Below, one piece after another: positions 8,966 through 21,052 of a stretch of DNA of 64,000 bases (positions within the stretch are counted from its first letter, which is position 1; each line of letters opens with the position of its first letter). The stretch covers positions 140,340 through 204,339 of the forward strand of contig JBCCXL010000012.1 of assembly GCA_039191605.1 (NCBI GenBank). The letters are read 5' to 3'. Below the pieces are notes generated by a model that was not told the origin of the DNA, did no database searches, and was given only the letters and a program-made list of their open reading frames with translations. Source of the stretch: JBCCXL01 sp039191605. Its GTDB lineage: Bacteria; Acidobacteriota; Thermoanaerobaculia; Multivoradales; JAHZIX01. Made by a program: the position numbers and the translations under genes.

Positions 8966-9269
8966 GAATTGGCGTTCGTTTCAGAAGTGCTAATTGTAGC
9001 GGGCTTAGGTGGAAGTTCCTTTCCCGCTGGAGAGGTTGGGAGATCTCTTGGTAGTGTTGATCCCGGTTGAGTGTCTGGGCACTCGCCCTCATGAGGCAGT
9101 CGATTATGATCCGGTGTGTCCGAAAGTGGAAAGTAAGGGGTTGTGTTTATAGCGCGATCTTGAGTTGATCCTTGGCAAGAGAGGAGCCTTTGGCGTGAGG
9201 TTGATTCAGAAGTAATTCTGAATAGTTCTGGTCTTTGGCGCCTAGTATTATTAACTATAGTATCAAATG
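8966..9269. other. Low-GC non-coding stretch after the PI-PLC gene
   Basis: 304 bp without an open frame worth calling. It shares the AT-richer character of the island. The only structure I see is the hairpin at 9204-9223. I could not match it to topA, unlike the stretch that follows. Confidence 0.55.
9204..9223. terminator. Perfect 8-bp hairpin, possible terminator
   Basis: ATTCAGAA, loop GTAA, TTCTGAAT form a perfect stem. There is no long T run after it, so termination is only possible. It lies 240 bp after the PI-PLC stop, at the border with the topA relic. Confidence 0.35.
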
Positions 9270-9900
9270 AATATTCTGTTTCGCAGTTCGAGGGTGATGA
9301 CGTAGGCATCGTCGGTGGCGGCTGGAGAGTATATGTCCTTGGCGCGAGGGTTGAAGGGTTGAATCGGTCGCTGGCGATGGCGATGACTTTGCCGTCGGCG
9401 TTTTCGCCGAGGGTTCGGGATAGGAATAAGCTATGGGCGTGCAACAGGTTGAATTCTTCTTTGCTGAAATTCTTGGGTACCGAGGGCTGCTTGGATGTTT
9501 GGAAAGGCGCTCGAGGGCTTGCTGATCCGAATATAGGGTCCGAAGGAACTACGGCCGAGGTAGGCGGACTCGCATGAGAGGCCTGCCGAGGTAGCAAAGG
9601 GCTTCTTGGGCCTTGTCCAGTACCTCGAGGGCTGTTTCAGGACCGAGGTCCGCCGTAGTGGTGTTGCCAGGCAGCGAGGCGAAATTGCGATTCCTTCGTG
9701 AGGCATTCCTACGGCAGGCCGGGTCTGTGGCGGCTAGCTTTGACCATTACGTTCATTCTGACGTTTAGATCGGAGTCGATGTAGATATCCAGGCATTACC
9801 GTTTCTGCTGCTTGCAGTCCGATTTGCTCTGTTCCAGCTACGGTTCGTAGTCGCTATCACCGTGGTGGGAGGCTTCAAACGCAGCTAGTAATCTAAGTAC
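9270..9900 (-). pseudogene. Decayed relic of a topA 3' region
   Basis: Read on the minus strand this stretch aligns, almost without gaps at first, with the intact topA gene at about 15080-15710 in the same orientation. Shared blocks include ATCGTCGGTGGCGG, GTCCTTGGCGCG, GCCGAGGGT, GGGCCTTGTCCAG, TTTGACCA and CACCGTGGT, in the same order and spacing. By eye about 60 percent of bases agree. Reading is broken by stops, and many differences are G/C to A/T, the expected drift of a dead gene. It corresponds to the C-terminal repeat region of topoisomerase I. The 5' two thirds are absent. Ends are approximate. Confidence 0.8.
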
Positions 9901-9927
9901 TGCTCGATACCTGAGAGCAGCGGGACG

Positions 9928-11484
9928 TCAGGTGGTTCTCTTCTCGAACAACTCCCCCTCGTAATACAGCCAGTCGAGCTCGGTATCCCTCAAGATCTCC
10001 GCCGCGTCTTCGAGGCGGGCGGCGATGGGGCGGCCTCGGATGTTGAGGGAGGTGTTGAGCAGGACGGGGGCGATGTCGCGGTTCTTGATGATCTGCAGGA
10101 GCTGGTAGACGAAGGGGTTGTCCTGCTGCTCTAGGGTTTGCACCCGGGAGGTGTTGTCGGCATGGGTGACGCCGGCGAGGGTTTGGCGGTGTTCTTCGCG
10201 CACGACGCCGGCGAAGCTCATGTAGGGGGAGAGGGCCGGCAGGTCGAAGTAGGTGTCGACGTCGGCGGTGGAGACCAGGGGGGCGAAGGGGCGGTAGGGC
10301 TCGCGGAATTTGACCTTCTGGTTGAGGATGTCTTTGATGTTGGGGTAGCCCGGCAGGGCGAGGAAGGAGCGATTGCCGAGGGCCCGGGGGCCGTGCTCGG
10401 AGCGGCCCTGGACGAGGCCGACGATCTGCCCCTGGACGAGGGCGTCGACGACGTCTTCGGGGCTGGCGGGGCGATGGTCGAATTCTTCCCGCAGGCGGGG
10501 GGCGTAGTGGGGATCGAGGAGGGGCAGGCCGTCCCAGGCGCATTCGCGGGACTCGAGCTTGGGAAAGAGGTCCAGCAGGGTGCCGAAGGCGATGCCGCAG
10601 TCGTTGGAGTTGGCGGGGACGTAGAAGTTGTGCTCGGGGAACTTGCGCGCCAGGTTGGAGTTGGCGATGACGTTGAGGGCGACGCCGCCGGTGAGGCAGA
10701 CGTTGCGGCTCTCGGAGAGGGTGTGGTGCTGGCGGAAGAGCTCCTCGAGAATCTCCTCGACGGCCGCCTGCACGTTGTGGGCGAGGTCACGGCCTTGCTG
10801 GCCCTGGAGAACGTCGATCTCGAAGGGGATTTCCACCTCTTCGGCGAAGGCTCGAAGGTCGGTGGGCTGGCGGAAGTTGAGCAGGGCGCGGCGGGCGGCG
10901 GCGTGGAGTCGGGGATCGGGATTGCCGTAGGCGGCGAGGCCCATCAATTTGCCGGCGATATCCAGGCCGCGCAGGAATTCCCAACCCTTGCGACTGCGAA
11001 TTTCAGCGATGAAGTTGCCTAAAAAACGGTAGGGCGTACCGAGGTTGAGGTCCAGGCGTTCCAGCAGGCGCACCCGGCCTCGGCGGCCCTCGAAGATGTT
11101 GAACCAGCCGTCGTTGCCGCCGCCGTCGATGGAGAAGATCAGGCATTCATCGAAGGGCGAGAGGTGGTACGCGCCGGCGGCGTGGGCGCGGTGATGGGTG
11201 GTCTCGACGAAGCGTCGGGCTTCCACCACCTCTCGAAGCACCGGCTGCTGAACCTCCGGAATCCAGTTCAGCACGCAGGTGTCGAAGCTGCGGGTGCCGG
11301 TGAGCTGCTCCACCGTATCGAGGGTGGTTTCGAGCTGCTGGCGGAAGGTCTCTGGATCCAGGGAGTAGGCGAAGTAGCGCTGGTTGAACAGGCGCTCGAG
11401 CTCCAGGATCAGCACGATGCGGCCTTCCCGGGCAACCACGAGGTTGGCGTCGTGGCGGGTATGGAATGCGATCAGATCAGACAT
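9928..11484 (-). CDS. Carbamoyltransferase (NodU/CmcH/TobZ family)
   Basis: 518 residues. Enzymes of this family make carbamoyl-adenylate from carbamoyl phosphate and ATP and pass the carbamoyl group to a sugar or antibiotic hydroxyl. The N-terminal ASKHA-like part has THHRAHAAGAY (metal-binding histidines) and FSIDGGGNDG. The middle has CLTGGVALNVIANS, and the C-terminal YrdC-like part has QGRSEHGPRALGNRS and LNTSLNIRGRP. Start ATG 11484 is preferred over the longer frame because GGGGGAA precedes it closely. No biosynthetic cluster or acceptor glycosyltransferase lies beside it, so the acceptor is unknown. It lies directly beside the topA relic. Confidence 0.9.
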   Translation of the reverse strand: MSDLIAFHTRHDANLVVAREGRIVLILELERLFNQRYFAYSLDPETFRQQLETTLDTVEQLTGTRSFDTCVLNWIPEVQQPVLREVVEARRFVETTHHRAHAAGAYHLSPFDECLIFSIDGGGNDGWFNIFEGRRGRVRLLERLDLNLGTPYRFLGNFIAEIRSRKGWEFLRGLDIAGKLMGLAAYGNPDPRLHAAARRALLNFRQPTDLRAFAEEVEIPFEIDVLQGQQGRDLAHNVQAAVEEILEELFRQHHTLSESRNVCLTGGVALNVIANSNLARKFPEHNFYVPANSNDCGIAFGTLLDLFPKLESRECAWDGLPLLDPHYAPRLREEFDHRPASPEDVVDALVQGQIVGLVQGRSEHGPRALGNRSFLALPGYPNIKDILNQKVKFREPYRPFAPLVSTADVDTYFDLPALSPYMSFAGVVREEHRQTLAGVTHADNTSRVQTLEQQDNPFVYQLLQIIKNRDIAPVLLNTSLNIRGRPIAARLEDAAEILRDTELDWLYYEGELFEKRTT

Positions 11485-11639
11485 AGATTCCCCCACTGGG
11501 GCCCGCGGAGGGGCCCTTGCGGCATGATGGTCCAAGGTGTGGCCGTCTCGGGACGCGATCGTGGATCACGTCGGCGGTAGGCCCCGGCGCCCGGGGAAAA
11601 GCCCGGCGGGCACCGGGGCGGTGGGGGAGGAGACCGGGG

Positions 11640-11705
11640 TGGGGTAGCCTCCCCTAGAGGCTGGAAGCTAGACGTTAGGGGCCAGCAGTTAGAGGCTAGT
11701 AGTTA
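11640..11705. repeat. Degenerate CTAG-rich repeats
   Basis: Units of the type AGGCTAGxAGTTAG recur four or five times with changes, between the permease stop and the carbamoyltransferase start. They resemble the other short intergenic repeats of this half of the window. No gene is present. Confidence 0.5.
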
Positions 11706-11723
11706 GAGATCAGAGCCGAAGGT

Positions 11724-14168
11724 TTATTCTTCGCGCAGGGCGACCATGGGATCGACCCGCATCGCCCGCAGGGTGGGAAGCAGGCTGGCGAAGATGACGA
11801 CGGCGGCGACCAGAGCACATACGATGATGTACGTGAGGAAGTCCGCCGGGTTGATCTCCTGGAGCAATCCGGCGAGAGATTGACTCAAGAGCAGCGCGGC
11901 GATGAGGCCGCAGGCGATGCCGAGGGCGAGGAGCCCGAGGGCGTGGCCGAAGATCAGCCGCAGAATCGAAGCCTTGGAGGCCCCCAGAGCGGTGCGAACG
12001 CCGATCTCCCGGGTGCGGCGAGCGACGGAGTAGGAGAGGGTGCCGTAGATGCCGAGCACCGTGAGCACCAGGGCGAGGAAGGCGTAAACCCCCATCAGCG
12101 AAGCGGAGAAGCGGCTCTGGACTTCTTCCTCGTCCAGGCGCTGTTCCAGGGTGCGGATATCGAAGATGGGAATCGCCGGATGGATCGAGGACACCAGCTC
12201 CCGCAGCGGACCGGTGACCGCTCCGGGCTCGGTCTCGGAGCGCAGCAGCAGGGCGAAGTTGGGGATGAACTGCGGGATCTGGGAGATGTTCAGCACCACC
12301 GTCGGGACGGTGCGGTTGCCCAGGCGATAGGTCAGGCTACTAGCCGGGAAGATCCCCACCACCTGGGTCCAGGGGGCCTGGGGGCTGGAGCGGAAGCGCT
12401 TGCCAAGGGCGCTCTCCTGGGGCCACATCAGCTCGGCGAAGGTATCGCTCACCATCGCCACCCGCGGCGCGCCGGGATCATCGCTGCCGCGGAAGGTGCG
12501 GCCCTGGAGCACCGGGATGCCGAGCAGCTCGAAGGCCCCCGGGGAGGCGAAGTGGAGGTCCGACTGACGCCGCCCCTCCTGGGGATCGCCGCCCTCGGGG
12601 TAGGACTCGAAGATGGTGCCGTTGATTCCCGGGATTCCCGGGGACCACAGCGCCGAGCCGCTGACCCCCGGCAGGCCGGTGGCCTCGGTGAGCAGCCGGC
12701 GGTGGACGTTGGCGCTCATCTCCGCCTCTCGCAGCTCGTCCCCCCGCAGCTCCATGCGCAGGGTGAGGAGGTTGTCGCTGTCGTAGCCGACGCCGCGATC
12801 GGCGAGGCGCTGGAAGTTCTGCCACAGCAGGCCGGCGCCCACCAGCAGCAGCACGGCGGTGGCGATCTCCAGCACCATCAGCGGGCGCAGGCTCTTGCCG
12901 AAGGCGGAGCCGCCGTCGCCGCGACCGCCGCTGGGCCGCAGGTGGTCCATCAGGTCGGCGCTGGAGAGCCGCAGCGCCGGCGGCAGCGAGACCACCAGGC
13001 CGGTGATCAGGGTGGCGGCGCAGATCACCAGCAGCACCAGGGGATCGAGGTCCAGGCTCACCAGGGGAGGCAGGGATAGAGCGGCAGCCATCAGACGGTG
13101 CCCCCACAGCGCCAGCAGGAGGCCGGCGAGGCCGCCGAAGGCGGTGAGCACGGCGCTCTCCAAGAGCACCTGGCGCAGGATCGACGAGCGGCCGGCCCCC
13201 ATCGCCGAGCGCACCGCCATCTCCTGATAGCGGGAGCGGGCCCGCACCACCAGCAGGCTGCCGACGTTGATGCAGCCGAGCAGCAGCACGAAGAGGGAGC
13301 AGACGAAGAGCACCGAGAAGGAGCGGTCCAGATCGCCGAGGACGAAGTATTCCAGCGGGTGAACCAGCACGCCGTAGTCGCTCATCTCGGTGTACTGGCC
13401 GCGGATTCGGGCGCCGATGGCGTCCATCTCTTCCCTCGCCTGGGAAAGGTCCACGCCGGGGCTGAGGCGGGCGAGGACGCCGCCCATGGCCTTCGATTCC
13501 CGGCTTTCGAGGAGGTTGGGCCCGAAGGTGTCGACGGCGGTGGTGAGGGGAATCCACAGGTCCACCGGGCGGTGGGGGCTGTGGTCTTCGTGATCTAGGG
13601 GAATGTCCTGGAAGTTCTCCGCCATCACGCCGACGATGGTGTAGGTGCCGCCGTCGAGGTTCAGGGCCTGCCCTATGGTGTTGTTGGCGCTGTGGAAGAA
13701 GGTTTGCCAAATGCGATGGCTGATCACCGCCACCGGAGCGCTGGTGCGCACCTCCTCGGCGGAGAACACCCGGCCCTGGGCGGCCTCGACGCCTAGGAGC
13801 TGGAAGTAGCGATTCTCGGTGTAGTTGACCCGCAGCCGCTCCGCCGACTGGCCGGTGAGGATGGTGCGGTACTGCCAGTGCATGAAGGGCGCCATGTCGG
13901 CGAAGACCTCCGCCTGCTCCCGCCAGTCCATGGCGTTGCGATAGGCCGGGCTGTAGGCCACGCCGCCGCCGGGAATGTAGGCCTCCCGCAGGATCATCAG
14001 CTCGTCCGGCGCCTGATAGGGCAGGGGCCGCAGGGCGACGGCGTTGACCGCCGAGAACATCAGCGCGTTGCCGCCGATGCACAGCCCCAGAACGGAGATC
14101 ACGATGAGGCTGAAGCTCGGTCGCTTCAGCAGAGAGCGGAGGGTGAATCGCAGGTCATGGAAGAGCAT
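11724..14168 (-). CDS. ABC transporter permease of the MacB/FtsX type (acidobacterial orphan permease)
   Basis: About 814 residues with the duplicated layout of the ADOP family. An N-terminal DLRFTLRSLLKRPSFSLIVI segment and first membrane helix lead into a large periplasmic MacB-like domain (about residues 60-270). Three helices follow, then a second helix-periplasmic-helix unit, ending TLRAMRVDPMVALREE. These proteins are common in Acidobacteriota and usually lack a neighbouring ATPase, as here. They may move lipoproteins, peptides or drugs, or act mechanically; the substrate is unknown. GTG 14171 and ATG 14168 are adjacent, and the ATG fits the GGAGA site better. Confidence 0.9.
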   Translation of the reverse strand: MLFHDLRFTLRSLLKRPSFSLIVISVLGLCIGGNALMFSAVNAVALRPLPYQAPDELMILREAYIPGGGVAYSPAYRNAMDWREQAEVFADMAPFMHWQYRTILTGQSAERLRVNYTENRYFQLLGVEAAQGRVFSAEEVRTSAPVAVISHRIWQTFFHSANNTIGQALNLDGGTYTIVGVMAENFQDIPLDHEDHSPHRPVDLWIPLTTAVDTFGPNLLESRESKAMGGVLARLSPGVDLSQAREEMDAIGARIRGQYTEMSDYGVLVHPLEYFVLGDLDRSFSVLFVCSLFVLLLGCINVGSLLVVRARSRYQEMAVRSAMGAGRSSILRQVLLESAVLTAFGGLAGLLLALWGHRLMAAALSLPPLVSLDLDPLVLLVICAATLITGLVVSLPPALRLSSADLMDHLRPSGGRGDGGSAFGKSLRPLMVLEIATAVLLLVGAGLLWQNFQRLADRGVGYDSDNLLTLRMELRGDELREAEMSANVHRRLLTEATGLPGVSGSALWSPGIPGINGTIFESYPEGGDPQEGRRQSDLHFASPGAFELLGIPVLQGRTFRGSDDPGAPRVAMVSDTFAELMWPQESALGKRFRSSPQAPWTQVVGIFPASSLTYRLGNRTVPTVVLNISQIPQFIPNFALLLRSETEPGAVTGPLRELVSSIHPAIPIFDIRTLEQRLDEEEVQSRFSASLMGVYAFLALVLTVLGIYGTLSYSVARRTREIGVRTALGASKASILRLIFGHALGLLALGIACGLIAALLLSQSLAGLLQEINPADFLTYIIVCALVAAVVIFASLLPTLRAMRVDPMVALREE

Positions 14169-14838
14169 CACGGGTCTCCGTTGGATCTGACGGCGAGGGT
14201 GCCTTCGCTGAGGGTCCTTAGTCGGGCGTCCTGATTGGCGTCCTTGTTGGGCGTTCCGGGGTGGCCTCTTGGCCTTCGCTTGCGGGCGGCTCGGGCCGAT
14301 CTCTGGAGGGCTGTTCCCCGGGGTGCCGCTTCTAAGGCGTCGTTTCTCAATCGTTCAATTGATCGCTTGCTGATCTTTCGGGATGGTACCCCGACCGGCG
14401 GAGCTGCCACAACGGCGAGGCTCCGCCCCCGTGGGTGATCGGCTGGAGGACCGGGGGCTGCTGCCCGTAGGCAATCTCGGGGCCGGAGCCACGGGGAACC
14501 TTGAGAACCCTTCCTGATACGGCGGAGATCGTCTCGGGTTCAGGAATATCCTGTCTAAGAATTTACCCAGTCGAAAAACTGATTCAGTTGCGGGCAGGCG
14601 TGACGAGCCCCGTGTTCTGTCAGAGCACAGGAGCGATAGGTCGGGACCTCTGATCAGACGTCCGTGTCTTCGTCGAGCTGGCGGCAGAGCGTCGTCGGGG
14701 CAACGCAACAACGCCAGAGCCTTCCGAAGGAAGGGACTCTGGCGTTGTTGATTCTGCTGGACTGCGAGCCAGCGAGGGCGGTGCCGGCTGAGTGCCGGAA
14801 TCGTTGGGCGATGGGCGTCGAAAGCCGCTGGAGAGGGC
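14169..14838. other. Non-coding stretch between permease and topA
   Basis: 670 bp with no supported gene on either strand. It must carry the permease promoter (minus strand). It also holds the strong hairpin at 14706-14750. Short frames here have arginine-rich, non-coding-like translations. Confidence 0.55.
14706..14750. terminator. Long perfect hairpin downstream of topA
   Basis: CAACAACGCCAGAG at 14706-14719 pairs exactly with CTCTGGCGTTGTTG at 14737-14750. An inner TTCC/GGAA pair closes the loop. It lies about 90 bp after the topA stop on the minus strand. No U tract follows on either side, so it may stabilise RNA ends rather than terminate. Confidence 0.55.
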
Positions 14839-17466
<2,628 letters not shown>

Positions 17467-17756
17467 GGATGCGGTACCTTAGAGTCGAGAGCAGCAGTGA
17501 ATCGAGAACAGCGGAGAAGCATCAATCAGCCCCGGGGTGGTGGGGATCTTCATGGTATCCGGGCTGCGAGGCGATACAGAACCAGGTCCAGCGCGTAGAC
17601 CCTCAAGAGGGGCCGCTATAGGGAACCTGACAACGAGGCCTAGCGCGTGAGGGCTAGCGCCTAGAATTTCGATCGCGATGGCCGAGGGGATGCACTCAGG
17701 ATCTCGAAGAGGGATCCCGCACGAGGCTCGGCATGGCGACGGAGGGAGGCTAGAGC

Positions 17757-18332
17757 ATGGTCAAAAAGAAGCAGATCGTCAACCGAGAGGAAGAGGAAAC
17801 TCTCTCCCAGGGGGGAGATCCCGCCGCGGTTCCCCGCGCTCATCGCCGCGCTGGGGCCCATCATCGCGCCGCCGCCGCGGTGCTCACCGTCAGCGATACT
17901 CGCACCGCCGCCAACGATGGCGGGGGGGATCTGCTGGTGGCCAAGCTGGAGGAGGCGGGGCATCAGGTGGTGGAGCGGGATTGGGTGGTGGACGAGGCCG
18001 AGGCCATCGCGGCTCGGCTGGACAGCTGGCTGGCAGATCCGAGGTTCAATCTGGTGATCACCACCGGCGGTACCGGCATCGCCCGTCGCGACCGCACCAT
18101 CGAGCTGGTGCAGCGGCGCCTGGACAAGGAGCTGCAGGGCTTCGGGGAGCTCTTCCGATACCTGTCCTACGACCAGGTGGGGGCGGCGTCGATGCTGTCG
18201 CGGGCGACTGGAGGCCTGGCCGGGAACAAGCTGCTCTTCGCTCTGCCCGGATCGCCGGGGGCGGTGGCTCTGGCGCTGGAAAAGCTGCTGCTGCCGGAGA
18301 TGGGCCACCTGCTGAAGCACCGGGAAGACTGA
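17757..18332 (+). CDS. MoaB/MogA-type molybdopterin-binding protein
   Basis: 191 residues. The MogA/MoaB fold adenylylates or binds molybdopterin during molybdenum cofactor synthesis. Visible marks are AVLTVSDTRTAANDGGG, LVITTGGTGIARRD (the TTGGTG binding loop) and LLFALPGSPGAV. The first 38 residues are a basic, probably disordered extension. No other cofactor genes are near, and the gene runs towards the large unknown gene on the other strand with only 36 bp between their stops. MoaB and MogA cannot be told apart safely by eye. Confidence 0.9.
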   Translation: MVKKKQIVNREEEETLSQGGDPAAVPRAHRRAGAHHRAAAAVLTVSDTRTAANDGGGDLLVAKLEEAGHQVVERDWVVDEAEAIAARLDSWLADPRFNLVITTGGTGIARRDRTIELVQRRLDKELQGFGELFRYLSYDQVGAASMLSRATGGLAGNKLLFALPGSPGAVALALEKLLLPEMGHLLKHRED

Positions 18333-18368
18333 CTCTGTAGCTCTTTAGTCGCCAGAGTGCCTTCGACG

Positions 18369-20933
18369 CTAGAAGGCCAGCTCCAGGTCGCCGCGGCGGA
18401 AGGTGAGAGCGGTGATCTCGCTGGCGCTGCCGGCGAGAAGGGCGAGGGCGAGATATTTGGCGTCCACCGGCTGGACGGCGAAGGCCCCGGGAGGGCGAAT
18501 CACCTGGGTGGCCATCTGCCGCAGCTCGCGGCTGAGGTCCCGGGTCAGGCCGCCCTGTTCCCGGGCCTGCCGCAGGGCGGCCCGGGCCTCGCCGTAGGCG
18601 AGGACGAAGCGGTGGAGGTCGAAGAGATAGGCCCACGCCAACCGATCGGCGCCGGAAGGGAAGCGGCCTTCGGGGGCCACTTCGGCGATGCGGAAGCGCG
18701 ACCAGTCGAGACCCGAGGGGTGCTCCTCCAGCCACGCCACGGCGGCGTCCGTGAGCAGCCGGGAGAGAGGGTAGGGCTCGTCGGCGAGCACCGGAATGTT
18801 GAGGTTGAGGGTGCTCACCGCCGCCCGCAGCTCTTCCCACAGCCGGGACCTCGCCCGGCGGGCTTCGGCCCTCAGCTGAAAGACCCGATCCAGCCCCCGG
18901 GGGTCGATGCGCAGCCGCAGTCGGTAGCTGTAGGCGGCCTCTTCGTCCCCCGCCAGCAGGCGTTGTCGCAGCGGGCCCAGCTCATCCGGCGGCAGGGCGC
19001 CGAGGCGTCGAGCGCCGCGGAGATGATCTTCCACTAGATTCTCGAGGCCCTCCGCCCGGGCGCGGCCGGCGGGAACCTCGGTTTCCAGCTCCAGGGAGGA
19101 GGCGATGGAGAGCTCATTCCCCGTCGTCGCCCCCTGGGTGAGCTGAAAGAGGAATTGCAGCGAGCGGGTCTGCCGCGGGGAGCTGGCCAGCAGCTGAGCG
19201 CCGGCCTCGCTGGCCAGCAGCAGCTGGCCGCTGACCAGGTCTTCGCGGGTGGTGATAGAGCTCCAGGAGGCCAGCTGGCGGTGAATCGGAAAGCCGAAGA
19301 GGCTGAGGTCCAGGCGACTGCTGCGCTCGTCCCGCAGGGCTTTCTCCAGCACGCCGCCGAGCAGCCAGACGCCGCTGGCCTCGCTGCTCTTGGCGGCCTC
19401 CAGCACCCCCGAGAGGGCGCCGCGGCAGGCGTCGAAATAATGCCCCTCGGCGCGCTCGAGGTCGAAGTCCAGGGTGAGCAGGGCGTGGCGGGTGCTGGTG
19501 CGGTTGATGGTGGACTGCAGGCTGATCCGCGCTCCGGTCTCGGCGTGACGGCTGAGAAAGTCCACGCCCCGGCGGCGCAGCCGGTCGTAGTGCCGGAGCC
19601 AGTCTTCGAGCTGGTCCCGCAGCACCGCCAGGGATTCGCTGACGGGATCGAGGGTCGCGCCGGCGATGGAGCGCAGGGTTTTGGAGTGGAGTCGGGTGCG
19701 GGAGAGCTGCCGCTGGGCCAGGAGCCGTAGCTGGGTCAGGGCGACATCCTGGGGGGAATCGCTCCCTGCGACCCGCTGCAGGCCCTGCACCAGATCCTCC
19801 AGGCTCAGCACGCCGAGGCTGTCGGCCGCCGTGGACATGCCGAAGATCACCCGCAGGTCGTCCTCCAGCTCCTGGATTTGGGCCTCCAGCAGGCGGATCT
19901 CCTGGAGCAGGGAGCGCAGACTCGCCACCAGCTGATCGGGAAGCTCCAGCACCTTGCCGAGGGCCTCGTCCACCAGCGCCGAGGCCCCCTGGACGCTGAC
20001 CCCGAGGCTGAGCAACAGGTCCGCGCCGACAAAGCGATGGCGGTGGCGGTGGATGCTGAGCCGCACGATGCCGGGGCCGCGGGGGGAGGGGGTGGCCCGT
20101 AGCCGGTAGCTGCCCTCGAGGGTGGCGCCGAGGCGAACCTGGGCCTGGGCGTCGGTGACGAGGGTGGCGCTGCGCTGCAGGCGCAGCCGGTCGAGGGTGC
20201 TGCCGGCGAGCTCCTCGAAGTGCAGCAGGTCGTAGCGGGCGCTGATCTCCAGCTCCAGCTGGCCGGTGAGGAGGCTGTCCACCACTTCTGTTTCAGCCCT
20301 AGCTCTGATGGCGGTTGCTCCCGCTGCCGAGGAGTCCGAGCTTTGCCCGAGGGCGGCGATTCGCCGCCCCTGCCAGACTCCGGCGAGACGGCCCAGGAGG
20401 CGCCGCAGGGCTGCTCCCGCCGGCTCCTGGGGAGAGACCGCTAGGTGATGGCCGGCGGCGACGATCGTGCCCCCCTGGAGCCCTCCCTGAATGCCGACTC
20501 CGGTGGGCACGCGGGCGCTGGGGACGGCGCCGTCGGCGTTGGCGCCGAGGGTGGCGTGGGCCACCAGGGAGGCGAAGTGAGTGGGGGCGGAGCTCGATGG
20601 ATTGGAGGCGGCGAGGGGAACGCCCGGGGGCGAGGAGGTCGCGAGGAGCAGGGTGGAGGGCTCCGCGTCGGTCTCGAGGCCGACCAGCGCATTCGCGGCG
20701 ACCCGCGGCAATCCATCGGCGGGAGTGAGGTGCAGAGCGATGTCTGCTTCGCCGCTGAGGGCGAGGTCACCGAAGATCGCTCGCTGTGGCAGGAGATCCG
20801 GCAGGGCGGTGCTGAGATCCGAGAGTCGCAGGCTCCAGGGGCCCGCGGCCACCGCGGCGGCGACGCTGCCGTCGAGCTCCTCCATTGCCGCCAGAGGCCG
20901 CTCTACGCTGCGCAGGAAGGTGTCGAAATCCAC
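18369..20933 (-). CDS. Large protein of unknown function with a coiled-coil segment
   Basis: 854 residues with consistent high-GC codon use and a clean ATG start (MDFDTFLRSVERPLAAMEEL). No signal peptide or membrane helix is apparent, so it is probably cytoplasmic. The N-terminal 230 residues are rich in Ala, Ser and Pro. Around residues 310-360 a heptad pattern (SLLQEIRLLEAQIQELEDDL) suggests a coiled coil. The rest mixes beta-strand-like stretches with charged helices. I do not recognise the family. It is transcribed towards the moaB-like gene. Its 5' side holds a triple 18-bp repeat. Confidence 0.7.
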   Translation of the reverse strand: MDFDTFLRSVERPLAAMEELDGSVAAAVAAGPWSLRLSDLSTALPDLLPQRAIFGDLALSGEADIALHLTPADGLPRVAANALVGLETDAEPSTLLLATSSPPGVPLAASNPSSSAPTHFASLVAHATLGANADGAVPSARVPTGVGIQGGLQGGTIVAAGHHLAVSPQEPAGAALRRLLGRLAGVWQGRRIAALGQSSDSSAAGATAIRARAETEVVDSLLTGQLELEISARYDLLHFEELAGSTLDRLRLQRSATLVTDAQAQVRLGATLEGSYRLRATPSPRGPGIVRLSIHRHRHRFVGADLLLSLGVSVQGASALVDEALGKVLELPDQLVASLRSLLQEIRLLEAQIQELEDDLRVIFGMSTAADSLGVLSLEDLVQGLQRVAGSDSPQDVALTQLRLLAQRQLSRTRLHSKTLRSIAGATLDPVSESLAVLRDQLEDWLRHYDRLRRRGVDFLSRHAETGARISLQSTINRTSTRHALLTLDFDLERAEGHYFDACRGALSGVLEAAKSSEASGVWLLGGVLEKALRDERSSRLDLSLFGFPIHRQLASWSSITTREDLVSGQLLLASEAGAQLLASSPRQTRSLQFLFQLTQGATTGNELSIASSLELETEVPAGRARAEGLENLVEDHLRGARRLGALPPDELGPLRQRLLAGDEEAAYSYRLRLRIDPRGLDRVFQLRAEARRARSRLWEELRAAVSTLNLNIPVLADEPYPLSRLLTDAAVAWLEEHPSGLDWSRFRIAEVAPEGRFPSGADRLAWAYLFDLHRFVLAYGEARAALRQAREQGGLTRDLSRELRQMATQVIRPPGAFAVQPVDAKYLALALLAGSASEITALTFRRGDLELAF

Positions 20934-21052
20934 GGCGATCTCCGAGCTCCAGGGGGCGCTGGGCCGGACGCTGGATGAGCGTTTTCGGGGCTCAGCGAGA
21001 AATGAGTTTCGAGGCGTCGACAGAGCGATTGAGAGAATGCGCGGACGCTATC

